A stretch of 21,146 bases of DNA from an uncultured Burkholderiales bacterium (GCA_903952885.1 CAJBHE010000025.1:1-21146); one strand, 5' to 3'; shown: positions 1 through 7,446, numbered from the stretch's first letter. Made by a program: numbers and translations. Notes: generated by a model from the sequence alone, not told the origin.

Positions 1-2
1 CT

Positions 3-485
3 GCATCACGCGCTTTGTTGGCTCGCCCCCCGCAAACTGGGGCTGAACCTATGTTGCTTCTAGGCCCCAAAAATCGCCCATACGCTGAAATCATGGTGCA
101 CACCACCAAGCTCGATTACTTTGATTGCAAAGGCATCGTTGCCCCCTGGTTTCGTGAACTCTTGGTGGCCGAGATGAACTACTTTGCTGAATTGGTCGAG
201 CTGCCTTTTGTCAAAGGTGATGCTTGCGTGGTGAGTATTGGCACGGACAAAAGTCTTACACCTGGCCGTATCAACATACACCTCTATGTCAATGAACAAC
301 GCTTGACCGCCTGTGTGCGGAACGAGCAGTGCCCCGTATTTCGCAGTATCAGCCTAATTCCTAAAGACAAGGTGCTGTACCGCTCTTACTTTTTATCAGA
401 CATGTCGCGCAAACTTATTTCTCAGCAATGTGTGACCGACAAAGGCAAGCTGCACACTGACACCACCTGCTATACAGTTCCCTGA
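3..485 (+). CDS. Six-cysteine secreted-type protein, copy 1 (5' end cut by window edge)
   Basis: I do not recognise this family. The reading frame is open to the left edge, so the true start and any signal peptide lie outside the window; the TTG at 15 and the ATG at 51 are unlikely to be the real start, because similarity to the next gene begins before the ATG at 51 is well clear. The visible part is colinear with residues 150-298 of the downstream gene (543-1463), sharing motifs such as AEMN.FA, a PKDK box followed by YRSY.L, and six cysteines. Counted from position 15 the cysteines are residues 38, 71, 100, 106, 139 and 152, with gaps 33-29-6-33-13; the neighbour has 33-29-6-39-13. Paired cysteines suggest an oxidised, periplasmic or extracellular domain (inference). 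The pair looks like a tandem duplication. Real coding gene: confident; function: unknown. Confidence 0.8.
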   Translation, partial: ASRALLARPPQTGAEPMLLLGPKNRPYAEIMVHTTKLDYFDCKGIVAPWFRELLVAEMNYFAELVELPFVKGDACVVSIGTDKSLTPGRINIHLYVNEQRLTACVRNEQCPVFRSISLIPKDKVLYRSYFLSDMSRKLISQQCVTDKGKLHTDTTCYTVP

Positions 486-542
486 GGCCTTTTTTACATA
501 TGGGGCTAAAGCCCACGCATGAGAGGCCGATCTTCTAGGGAT

Positions 543-1463
543 ATGCGTTTTTCTTCTGTTCCCCTTCTTGCTGCAATGCTTGTTTTAACAAGCCTAATTG
601 GCGCGCCTGCATTCGCCAGTGACGCGCCAAAAAAGCCAGCAGCCAAGGAGGAACCACCCAAGCCTAAATTCGACTATGTTGAGGAAGCAGGTGAGCAAGG
701 CCGCAGTGGCTATGTTTACAAACGTGTGGCGAAGCCCAAGTTTGAAGAGCCTGAGCCCATCCCCAAAGCCCCATTCCCAGAACCACCCGAACCGCCTAAA
801 AAAGACGATCACGGTAAAAAAGACGATGGCCATGGTGAGCCTAAGAAGAAAGAGGAGAAGAAGGACGACGGTCACGGTGCTCCACCTAAAAAGGACGAGA
901 AGAAGAAAGATGATGGCCACGGGGGTGGTCACGGCAAAGAGGAGAAGAAACCTGCAGTGCCTGCCGTCAGTGCGATTTATGACTCAGAGGTTATCAAGCT
1001 CGATGGCAATAACCGGCCGCTAACGCCTGTGGTATTCACCAACACGTATGCGGATTACTTTGTTTGCTACAAAACCATCAAGACCAAATACCGCGAAACA
1101 GTTCTGGCAGAGATGAACACATTCGCTGACCGCATGGGTCTAACCCGAGCTCAAGACATGCCCTGCATGATCAAGGTAGCCAAGCCCAACACCAAGTTCC
1201 CTGGGGCGATTTACATTGAGTTTTATACCGATGTGAAGGCTGAGAAAGCTTGTATCAAAAAGGGAGAATGTGGTTCAACACGCTTGATGATGCTGCACCC
1301 TAAAGACAAAACAGGGCTCAAAAGCAAAGAGATTTATCGCTCTTACGTTTTGACCGACGAGAGGAAGTATCGTCGGTCTAATTTTTGTGTAAGCCCTGAG
1401 GGACAGCTGTTGGGCGAAAAGCACTGCTATGTGGTGTTGAACCCTGATTGGTTATTCAACTGA
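543..1463 (+). CDS. Six-cysteine secreted protein, copy 2, with Lys/Asp/His-rich linker
   Basis: Unrecognised 306-residue protein, paralogous to the gene ending at 485. I chose ATG 543 because it gives a textbook signal peptide (positive MRF start, hydrophobic residues 7-21, AFA cleavage site near 25); an in-frame ATG at 519 would add eight residues, and neither start has an ideal ribosome binding site. Residues 28-85 are Pro/Lys/Glu-rich. Residues 86-137 are a low-complexity stretch with repeated KKDDGHG units (DNA 798-953). Residues 145-298 form the domain shared with copy 1, with cysteines 175, 208, 237, 243, 282 and 295. The design suggests a periplasmic or surface domain on a flexible charged tether, and the His/Asp repeats could bind metal ions (inference). 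It lies 57 nt after copy 1, so co-transcription is likely. Confidence 0.85.
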   Translation: MRFSSVPLLAAMLVLTSLIGAPAFASDAPKKPAAKEEPPKPKFDYVEEAGEQGRSGYVYKRVAKPKFEEPEPIPKAPFPEPPEPPKKDDHGKKDDGHGEPKKKEEKKDDGHGAPPKKDEKKKDDGHGGGHGKEEKKPAVPAVSAIYDSEVIKLDGNNRPLTPVVFTNTYADYFVCYKTIKTKYRETVLAEMNTFADRMGLTRAQDMPCMIKVAKPNTKFPGAIYIEFYTDVKAEKACIKKGECGSTRLMMLHPKDKTGLKSKEIYRSYVLTDERKYRRSNFCVSPEGQLLGEKHCYVVLNPDWLFN

Positions 1464-1480
1464 GCAGCGGCTTGAAAAAG

Positions 1481-1557
1481 TGGCCTGTCCGACAGGAATC
1501 GAACCTGTGACCCACAACTTAGAAGGTTGTTGCTCTATCCAACTGAGCTACGGACAG
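1481..1557 (-). tRNA. tRNA-Arg (anticodon TCT)
   Basis: The minus strand folds as a full cloverleaf of 77 nt. The acceptor stem pairs CTGTCCG with CGGACAG, the discriminator is G, and CCA is encoded at 1483-1481. The D arm reads GCTCAGTTGGATAGAGC. The anticodon stem ACAAC/GTTGT encloses the loop CTTCTAA, giving anticodon TCT for AGA/AGG codons. The T arm is ACAGG TTCGATT CCTGT. It lies downstream of tRNA-Pro on the same strand, but a terminator-like hairpin separates the two by position. Confidence 0.97.
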
Positions 1558-1561
1558 AAAT

Positions 1562-1593
1562 AAAAAAAGGCCTCGAAATTCGAGGCCTTTTTT
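1562..1593 (-). terminator. Intrinsic terminator-like hairpin between the two tRNAs
   Basis: A perfect 7-bp GC-rich stem (GGCCTCG at 1569-1575 with CGAGGCC at 1581-1587) has a 5-nt loop and is flanked by seven A on one side and six T on the other, so it has terminator form on both strands. On the minus strand it would end the tRNA-Pro transcript. Its U-tract stops only four nucleotides before the 5' end of tRNA-Arg, leaving no room for a promoter between them. Confidence 0.75.
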
Positions 1594-1600
1594 GTTTTTA

Positions 1601-1677
<77 letters not shown>

Positions 1678-1685
1678 ATGGTCAT

Positions 1686-1691
1686 ATTGTA
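1686..1691 (-). promoter_or_regulatory. Possible -10 box of the tRNA-Pro promoter
   Basis: TACAAT on the minus strand (ATTGTA on plus) lies just upstream of the tRNA-Pro 5' end, at a distance suiting a very short leader. No convincing -35 hexamer was found at 16-18 nt, so this is tentative. Confidence 0.35.
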
Positions 1692-1755
1692 ACCTGCAAA
1701 CGATCCAATTTTCGAGACGTACTTTAGGAAAATCTTTTCTCCATATTCAATCACA

Positions 1756-2060
1756 ATGAGCTTGTGAAAAATTGATTTTGCTGGCGTTCAAGCAAAAGTG
1801 GTAACCGCTGAGCTTGGGGGCTTCAACAAAGCCGCTGAACTTCATGGCTACACGTGTGTTCATGGACTACCAACTTGCCAAACTAGGCAATCGGCTCAAC
1901 GGCACATCCTGCCTTCATCAATATTAGAAGAAGGGTAACGTTGCTTCGCAGCAGAAACACGAGGCTATCACCAGCAGCGCAAGCGTTTTTAGAGTTAATT
2001 GAAAATGAACACTTCAAACCCAATAACTCTAAGCCTCGATTGATGCGTAAAAAGAAATAA
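1756..2060 (+). pseudogene. Remnant of a LysR-type transcriptional regulator
   Basis: Translating three frames in turn recovers pieces of one LysR-family regulator. From ATG 1756 the frame reads MSL, a TGA stop as codon 4 (1765-1767), then KIDFAGVQAK...AELGGFNKAAELHGYT, which matches the start of the family's winged helix-turn-helix. The match continues in the +1 frame from about 1850 as TRVFMDYQLAKLGNRL, the recognition-helix region, and soon ends at TAG 1925. In the +2 frame at about 1935-2060 the sequence reads VTLLRSRNTRLSPAAQAFLEL followed by a short tail and TAA, resembling the extreme C-terminus of LysR proteins. About 200 residues of effector domain are missing between them. LysR-type TcuR regulates tcuABC in Salmonella, and this remnant sits directly upstream of tcuA on the same strand, so it may be the decayed local regulator (inference). 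Confidence 0.7.
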
Positions 2061-2114
2061 TTGGAGTGGATATTACACTTCTCAACATAACCATTTGAGT
2101 ACCCACTCTCTTTC

Positions 2115-3548
2115 ATGACAACCCTATCTGGTACAACTCAACTCGACATTCTGGTGATTGGCGGCGGCAATGCAGCCCTATGTGCAGCGCTCATGGCGGC
2201 TGAAGCGGGTGCATCTGTCTTGATGCTCGAATCAGCCCCGCGGGAATGGCGCGGCGGCAACTCTAGCCACACACGCAATCTGCGCTGCATGCATGACACA
2301 CCGCAAGACGTACTGGTAGAGACTTACCCAGAGGAAGAGTATTGGCAAGACTTGCTCAAAGTCACTGGCGGCTTGACCAACGAAAAACTTGCGCGCCTGG
2401 TTATCCGCGCTTCTTCCACATGCCGCGACTGGATGCGTAAGCAGGGTGTGCACTTTCAACCGCCGCTCTCTGGCGCTCTGCATGTGGCGCGCACCAACGC
2501 TTTTTTCATGGGCGGCGGTAAAGCTTTGGTCAACGCGTATTACCGCAGTGCTGAAAAACTGGGGGTTCAAATTCGATACAACGCGCCCGTAGATAGGCTC
2601 GATATTCAAGACGGCCGCTTCATTGCTGCCTATGTGGGTAACGAACGCATTACCGCTAAGACCTGTGTGCTTGCATCTGGTGGCTTCGAGTCCAACCGTG
2701 AATGGCTGCGCGAAGCGTGGGGCCAAAACGAGCGCGGCGAATGGCCCGCTGACAACTTCCTTATCCGTGGCACACAATTCAACAAAGGCGTGTTACTCAA
2801 ACACATGCTGGCGCATGGGGCAGACAGCATTGGTGATCCCACACAAGCCCACATGGTGGCGATTGACGCACGTGCCCCGTTATATGACGGCGGCATTTGC
2901 ACACGCATTGATTGCGTGTCATTGGGCGTTGTGGTCAATCGCGATGGCCAACGCTTCTATGACGAAGGCGAAGACTTCTGGCCCAAGCGCTACGCGATTT
3001 GGGGTCGCTTGGTGGCGCAGCAGCCAGGCCAAATAGGCTATTCCATCATCGACGCCAAGGCGATTGGCCGCTTCATGCCACCGGTATTTCCTGGGGTGCA
3101 GGCCAACACTCTGTCAGAGCTCGCACAAAAACTCGGCTTGCCCGTGGATAACTTCATGCAAACGCTCAACGATTACAACCATGCGTGCCGCATTGGCACG
3201 TTTGACCACACCACCTTGGACGACTGCCAGACCGAGGGTGTGACGCCGGCCAAAACCCATTGGGCTCGCCCTGTGGACACTGGCCCGTTCTACGGCTATG
3301 CCTTGCGACCAGGTGTTACTTTCACATACCTAGGCCTGAAGACGGATGAAACTGCTGCAGTTCGCTTCAACGATGTACCAAGCGACAACCTCTTTGTGGC
3401 GGGCGAAATGATGTCTGGCAATGTGCTTGGCAAGGGCTACACCGCAGGCGTGGGCATGTCGATTGGCACAGCGTTTGGCCGCATTGCAGGCACGCAAGCT
3501 GCTAAAGCTGCTTCAGCTTCCAAGGAGGTGACACATGCAAGCGCTTGA
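2115..3548 (+). CDS. tcuA: FAD-dependent tricarballylate dehydrogenase TcuA
   Basis: Flavoprotein of 477 residues from the fumarate reductase/succinate dehydrogenase-like FAD family. In Salmonella, TcuA oxidises tricarballylate to cis-aconitate, which then enters the TCA cycle. Visible features are the N-terminal dinucleotide-binding fold DILVIGGGNAAL (residues 11-22) with the acidic end of the second strand at Glu39, the RGGNSSHTRNLR segment (46-57), and a C-terminal FAD-binding stretch around NLFVAGEMMSGNVLGKGYTAG near residues 423-443. Length is close to the Salmonella protein. No good Shine-Dalgarno sequence precedes ATG 2115, but the next features of the fold exclude a much later start. 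Its last 14 nt overlap tcuB, whose own strong AAGGAGGTG site lies inside tcuA, indicating translational coupling. A related FAD-dependent fumarate reductase-like enzyme is the alternative, but adjacency to tcuB favours TcuA. Confidence 0.88.
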   Translation: MTTLSGTTQLDILVIGGGNAALCAALMAAEAGASVLMLESAPREWRGGNSSHTRNLRCMHDTPQDVLVETYPEEEYWQDLLKVTGGLTNEKLARLVIRASSTCRDWMRKQGVHFQPPLSGALHVARTNAFFMGGGKALVNAYYRSAEKLGVQIRYNAPVDRLDIQDGRFIAAYVGNERITAKTCVLASGGFESNREWLREAWGQNERGEWPADNFLIRGTQFNKGVLLKHMLAHGADSIGDPTQAHMVAIDARAPLYDGGICTRIDCVSLGVVVNRDGQRFYDEGEDFWPKRYAIWGRLVAQQPGQIGYSIIDAKAIGRFMPPVFPGVQANTLSELAQKLGLPVDNFMQTLNDYNHACRIGTFDHTTLDDCQTEGVTPAKTHWARPVDTGPFYGYALRPGVTFTYLGLKTDETAAVRFNDVPSDNLFVAGEMMSGNVLGKGYTAGVGMSIGTAFGRIAGTQAAKAASASKEVTHASA

Positions 3549-4706
3549 TGCCCTCACCCGCGATGCCCGCGCTCTGGCCAATGGAAACGTCGTGCTGTCT
3601 GCACCTGAAACCGAAGTGGCACGGCAACTGCAAATTTGCAATGCCTGTCGCTACTGCGAGGGGTTTTGCGCCATGTTTCCCGCTATGACTCGGCGTTTGG
3701 AATTTGTAAAAGCCGACATTCATTACCTTGCCAACCTGTGTCATAACTGCGGCGCTTGTTTACATGCTTGCCAGTACGCACCACCCCACGAGTTTGCGGT
3801 GAACGTGCCGCAAGCGATGGCGCAAGTGCGCGCACAAACTTATGCCGACTATGCATGGCCTCCCGCGTTAGGTGCTCTCTACAAACGCAACGGACTCACT
3901 ATATCTTTGGCACTGGCCGCAGGCTTGTCGCTGTTCTTGCTGCTGGCCTTGCAAATAAATGGCACCTTGTTGTCAAACAACTTAGGCGGCAACTTCTACA
4001 ACCTGTTTCCGCATAACTTGTTGGTGAGTTTGTTCGCACCGTGTTCTTGTTTGCAACCTTGGCTCTCACACTGGGTGTGCGACGATTCTGGGGCGACATC
4101 ACACCAGCCACCAGCGGTGCTGCACTGAGTGTGCCTGCAACCAGCGAAGCCACCCAAGACGTACTGCGTTTGAAGTATTTGGATGGTGGTCACGGTGAAG
4201 GCTGCAACAACGAAGACGATGCCTTCACGCTCTCGCGCCGTCGCGCACACCACCTCACCTTCTACGGGTTCATGCTGTGCTTTGCGGCGACCAGCTTAGC
4301 CACGGTGTATCACTACGCGTTTGGCTTGGTAGCACCTTATGACTTGCCAAGCTTACCTAAAGTCTTGGGTGCTGTTGGTGGTGTGAGTTTGTTGCTGGGT
4401 TCGGCCGCTTTGTTCACACTTAATTTACAACGCCACCCCTTGCATGGCGATTCGGCTCAAAAGCCAATGGACTTGGGCTTCATTGCCTTGCTGTTTTTCA
4501 CGAGCTTAACTGGCCTCGCGCTTTGGTTAGGACGCGACAGCGCTGCACTGCCAGCTTTGCTGGCCATCCATTTAGGAGTAGTAATGGCCTTTTTTGCCAC
4601 ACTGCCCTATGGAAAATTTGCACACGGTATTTTTCGAACCGCAACTTTGTTGCGTTTTGCAGTGGAAAAACGACAGCCCAACCAACTTGGTTTGGGCAGC
4701 GAATGA
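3535..4706 (+). pseudogene. tcuB: tcuB, tricarballylate utilisation Fe-S/membrane protein, split by a -1 frameshift
   Basis: TcuB reoxidises the FADH2 of TcuA and passes electrons to the membrane. The gene begins at ATG 3535 after a strong AAGGAGGTG site. The N-terminal part carries two ferredoxin-like cysteine clusters, C35/C38/C41/C45 and C69/C72/C75/C79, for 4Fe-4S clusters. A membrane segment follows at about 122-140. At 4039-4041 the frame is lost inside the second membrane helix: the original frame runs on as unrelated sequence to a stop at 4126-4128, while the homologous sequence (VFLFATLALTLG onward) resumes at 4041 in the -1 frame and runs to 4706 with four more hydrophobic segments and several histidines that could ligate haem. 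Joined, the product would be about 390 residues, near the expected family length. A one-base deletion in the read or in the genome explains it. No slippery heptamer is visible, so programmed frameshifting is unlikely. Confidence 0.85.
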
Positions 4707-4723
4707 TTTAAAAAGAGACAACC

Positions 4724-5698
4724 ATGAACAAACGTCGCTTCCTTAATAATTGCGTCTTGCTGGCTCTGGGTTTTTCTGCACTCACCGCATATGCACAGGA
4801 ATTTCCTCCAAAGAAAACCATCACCATGGTGGTGGGTTTTGCGGCAGGTGGCGCGGCAGACACAGCTGCGCGCATCATTGCCAAAAAGCTCGGTGAAAAC
4901 ATTGGCGCCTCTGTGGTCATCGACAACCGTGGCGGCGCAGGAGGCAACATTGCGCATCAGTTTGCAGCCAATGGACCGACCGACGGCAGCACGATCTTGT
5001 TTGGCTCAGTGGGGCCGCTCACGATCGCGCCGCACATGATGAAGCTACCCTACGACCCTGTGAAAGACCTCGCCCCCATCACCATGGGCGTGAACTTTCC
5101 TAACGTTTTGGTGGTGCATTCGGGTACGGGAATCAAAACTTTTGCTGAGTACATTGCCTACGCCAAGAAATACCCCAACAAACTCGACTATGCGTCGACA
5201 GGCCCAGGCTCCGCATCTCATCTCGCCGGTGAATTACTCGATGACATGGCGGGCATCGAGACCGTGCACGTGCCTTACAAAGGCGGCGCACCTGCTTTGC
5301 AAGATTTACTGGGTGGTCGCGTCGCAGCCTACTTTTCGACCTTCTCTACCTCGCAGGCCTATATCGAGACGGGCAAGCTAATTCCTTTAGCCAGCACCGG
5401 TCAGCAACGATTGAAGCAGCTGCCGAAAATACCAACCGTGGCCGAGTCTGGCTACCCTGGCTTCAGCGCGACCAACTGGTACGCTTTTGTGGCTTCTTCC
5501 AAAGTGCCTGCGTCCATTTTGGACCGCTGGAACACAGAGCTGGTCAAAGCGTTGAAGTCCCCTGATGTGTTGGAACAACTCAATAGCCACGGATTGACAC
5601 CGCTGCCCAGTACACGCGATGAATTGGCTAAGTACATCGCCAAAGAGTCAGCCACATGGGGACGTGTGATTCGTGAGCGGAAAATCACGGGCGAATAA
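4724..5698 (+). CDS. Bug/TctC-family periplasmic solute receptor
   Basis: Tripartite tricarboxylate transporter substrate-binding protein of 324 residues, typical of the Bug family that is greatly expanded in Burkholderiales. It has a signal peptide (KRR start, hydrophobic core 10-20, cleavage after AYA near residue 24), then the family's PPKKTITMVVGFAAGGAADT segment that forms the first carboxylate-binding loop, the VVIDNRGGAGGNIA motif, and the conserved HVPYKGGAPALQDLLGG and PTVAESGYPGF blocks. It probably captures a carboxylate, perhaps a tricarboxylate given tcuAB just upstream (17-nt gap). No TctA or TctB membrane components are encoded here, so it must work with a membrane complex elsewhere or act as an orphan receptor. 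An AAGAGA ribosome site precedes the start. Family: certain; substrate: inferred from context. Confidence 0.93.
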   Translation: MNKRRFLNNCVLLALGFSALTAYAQEFPPKKTITMVVGFAAGGAADTAARIIAKKLGENIGASVVIDNRGGAGGNIAHQFAANGPTDGSTILFGSVGPLTIAPHMMKLPYDPVKDLAPITMGVNFPNVLVVHSGTGIKTFAEYIAYAKKYPNKLDYASTGPGSASHLAGELLDDMAGIETVHVPYKGGAPALQDLLGGRVAAYFSTFSTSQAYIETGKLIPLASTGQQRLKQLPKIPTVAESGYPGFSATNWYAFVASSKVPASILDRWNTELVKALKSPDVLEQLNSHGLTPLPSTRDELAKYIAKESATWGRVIRERKITGE

Positions 5699-5723
5699 AA
5701 CAAGAAATTAACGGAGACAGCAC

Positions 5724-6518
5724 ATGACATTCGCACCTCACAGCATCACTCGCCGCCTACTGTTCGTTGGCTTTGGTTTATTCATTGCTGCATCGCAAGT
5801 GGCACAAGCCGCAGAGATTCGCGTGATCACCTCGGGCGCGTTTACAGAAGCCTACAAAAAACTCGTGCCCGAATTTGAAAAGCAAACTGGCCACAAAGTC
5901 GTCAGTGCGTTTGGTGCATCTATTGGCAACGCGCCAGACTCCATTCCCACCCGCTTTTCGCGTGGTGAAAAGTTTGACCTGGTCATCCTGTCAGATGCTG
6001 GTCTTGAGGCCTTGATCAAAAACGGCAATGTCATCCAAGGCACTCGCGTGGACTTGGTGCGCTCGCAGATTGGTGCGGCTGTGCGAAAGGGTACCCCAAA
6101 GCCTGACATCAGCACGGTCGCGGCTTTGAAGCAAACCTTGCTCAACGCCAAATCCATTGCCTACTCGGCCAGCGCGAGTGGCACGTATTTATCGACCGAG
6201 TTGTTTCCCAAACTTGGCGTAGCTGAACAACTCAAGGACACTGCCAAGAAAATCATGAGCGAGCGCGTCGGCGCTGTTGTGGCGCGTGGTGATGCTGAGC
6301 TAGGTTTTCAACAAGTGAGCGAGTTGATTTACTTCAAAGAGCTGGATTTCATTGGCACGCTGCCCGAATCTGTTCAGCAAACGATCTTCTTTTCCGCTGG
6401 TTTGGTGGAGGGCTCAACCGAACAAGACACGGCTAAACAGCTGATTAAATTCTTCCAATCCACCGAAGTGGCTGAGACGATTCGTCAAACGGGCGTAGAC
6501 CCTGTCGCGGCCCGATAA
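5724..6518 (+). CDS. ModA-like periplasmic substrate-binding protein
   Basis: 264-residue secreted binding protein of the molybdate-binding (ModA, COG0725) type. The N-terminus has an RR pair, a hydrophobic stretch (12-24) and a QAA cleavage region near residue 29. The mature part begins with the family pattern EIRVITSGAFTEAYKKLVPEF, followed by the FDLVILSDAGLEALIKNGNV strand-helix and a later SASGTYLSTELF segment in the ligand cleft. A GGAG ribosome site lies before ATG 5724. No modB permease or modC ATPase is near, and the gene sits in a carboxylate-catabolism operon, so molybdate transport is doubtful; a related organic anion or a sensing role is possible (inference). It follows the Bug receptor by 25 nt and precedes the CoA-transferase gene by 7 nt. 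Confidence 0.88.
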   Translation: MTFAPHSITRRLLFVGFGLFIAASQVAQAAEIRVITSGAFTEAYKKLVPEFEKQTGHKVVSAFGASIGNAPDSIPTRFSRGEKFDLVILSDAGLEALIKNGNVIQGTRVDLVRSQIGAAVRKGTPKPDISTVAALKQTLLNAKSIAYSASASGTYLSTELFPKLGVAEQLKDTAKKIMSERVGAVVARGDAELGFQQVSELIYFKELDFIGTLPESVQQTIFFSAGLVEGSTEQDTAKQLIKFFQSTEVAETIRQTGVDPVAAR

Positions 6519-6525
6519 TGGGTAA

Positions 6526-7446
6526 ATGACTGTTGCTGCACAAAACACCTCATCATCTGTCTTGCCCCTGAAAGGGGTACGGGTCCTCACCCTTGCTTTG
6601 AACCTACCAGGCCCAGCCGCTGTGATGCGATTGCAGGCTATGGGAGCTCGGTGCACCAAGCTCGAACCACTCGCACCTTTAGGCAGGGGCACGGCAGATC
6701 CTATGAGAATTTATAAGCCTGCAGCCTATGAAAAAATGCACATGGGCTTGAAAGTGTTGCAAGCGGATTTGAAATCTGAGCGCGGCCAAGCGGTGCTTCA
6801 CAAGCAACTGGCAAACACCGATGTGCTCATCACGTCCTTCCGGCCCTCAGCTTTAGTCAAGCTTGGGCTAGCTTGGAAAGAGCTACACATTCGCTACCCC
6901 ACCTTGTGCTTGGTGAGCATCGTGGGGGCCTCAGGCGACCGTGCTGAAGAAGCAGGCCATGATTTAACCTACCAAGCAGACAGCGGCTTGGTGAATGGTT
7001 TAGCGATGCCAGCAAGCTTGTATGCCGACATGGGTGGCTCTTTGTTCACCACTGAGGCGGTTCTTAAGGCCTTGCTGTTGCGTCAACGCCCAGGCAAAAC
7101 GCATGGCAAAGGCGTGTTCCACCAAGTGGCCTTGAGTGAGGCATCTGGCTATCTGGCCCTGCCTCGCACATGGGGCCTAACAGCACCCAATGGCGATGTG
7201 GGTGGAGCACATGCCGGCTACAAGGTCTACCCCTGTAAAAACGGACGGGTCGCCTTGGCTGCACTAGAGCCGCACTTTGCCATACGTTTGTGCGAAGCTG
7301 CCGGCTTACCAAAACAAGCTGCAACGCAAATGCACAAACGCGACACGCATGAATCAATTGCCCAATTCTTATCTTCGCAAACACGTGCACAACTCGACAA
7401 GCTAGCTAGCAAAAAAGACATCCCACTTTACACTCTGCCGCCTTAA
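6526..7446 (+). CDS. Class III CoA-transferase (CaiB/BaiF)-like protein
   Basis: 306-residue member of the CaiB/BaiF family, nearest in layout to alpha-methylacyl-CoA racemase. The family opening LKGVRVLTLALNLPGP is at residues 15-30. A KLEP box (45-48), the DLKSERGQ segment (81-88) and the TDVLITSFRPSAL segment (98-110) follow. The AGHDLTYQADSGL motif contains Asp146, matching the catalytic aspartate that forms an acyl anhydride or acts in racemisation. It is shorter than the usual 350-400 residues, lacking part of the middle/C-terminal region, but it ends DIPLYTLPP, which resembles a natural family C-terminus. ATG 6526 is 7 nt after the preceding gene, so it belongs to the same operon. Tricarballylate oxidation does not need CoA activation, so its substrate is unknown. 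Confidence 0.85.
   Translation: MTVAAQNTSSSVLPLKGVRVLTLALNLPGPAAVMRLQAMGARCTKLEPLAPLGRGTADPMRIYKPAAYEKMHMGLKVLQADLKSERGQAVLHKQLANTDVLITSFRPSALVKLGLAWKELHIRYPTLCLVSIVGASGDRAEEAGHDLTYQADSGLVNGLAMPASLYADMGGSLFTTEAVLKALLLRQRPGKTHGKGVFHQVALSEASGYLALPRTWGLTAPNGDVGGAHAGYKVYPCKNGRVALAALEPHFAIRLCEAAGLPKQAATQMHKRDTHESIAQFLSSQTRAQLDKLASKKDIPLYTLPP

Noticed and set aside
598..1023. Arg/Lys-rich open frame on the plus strand and a hydrophobic frame on the minus strand (594-932)
   Set aside because: Both are shadows of the Lys/Asp/His repeat region of the 543-1463 gene; the codon repeats keep other frames open and no start site or family supports them.
2064..2108. GAGTGG...CCACTC inverted repeat before tcuA as an operator
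   Set aside because: Only six bases per arm over 33 bases of spacing, with no LysR-type T-N11-A context recognised; could easily be chance.
1883..2116. 77-codon minus-strand open frame
   Set aside because: It lies antisense to the LysR remnant and has no recognisable family or ribosome site.
4030..4045. Programmed -1 ribosomal frameshifting in tcuB
   Set aside because: No X-XXY-YYZ slippery heptamer or following pseudoknot is evident, and TcuB is normally made from one uninterrupted frame.
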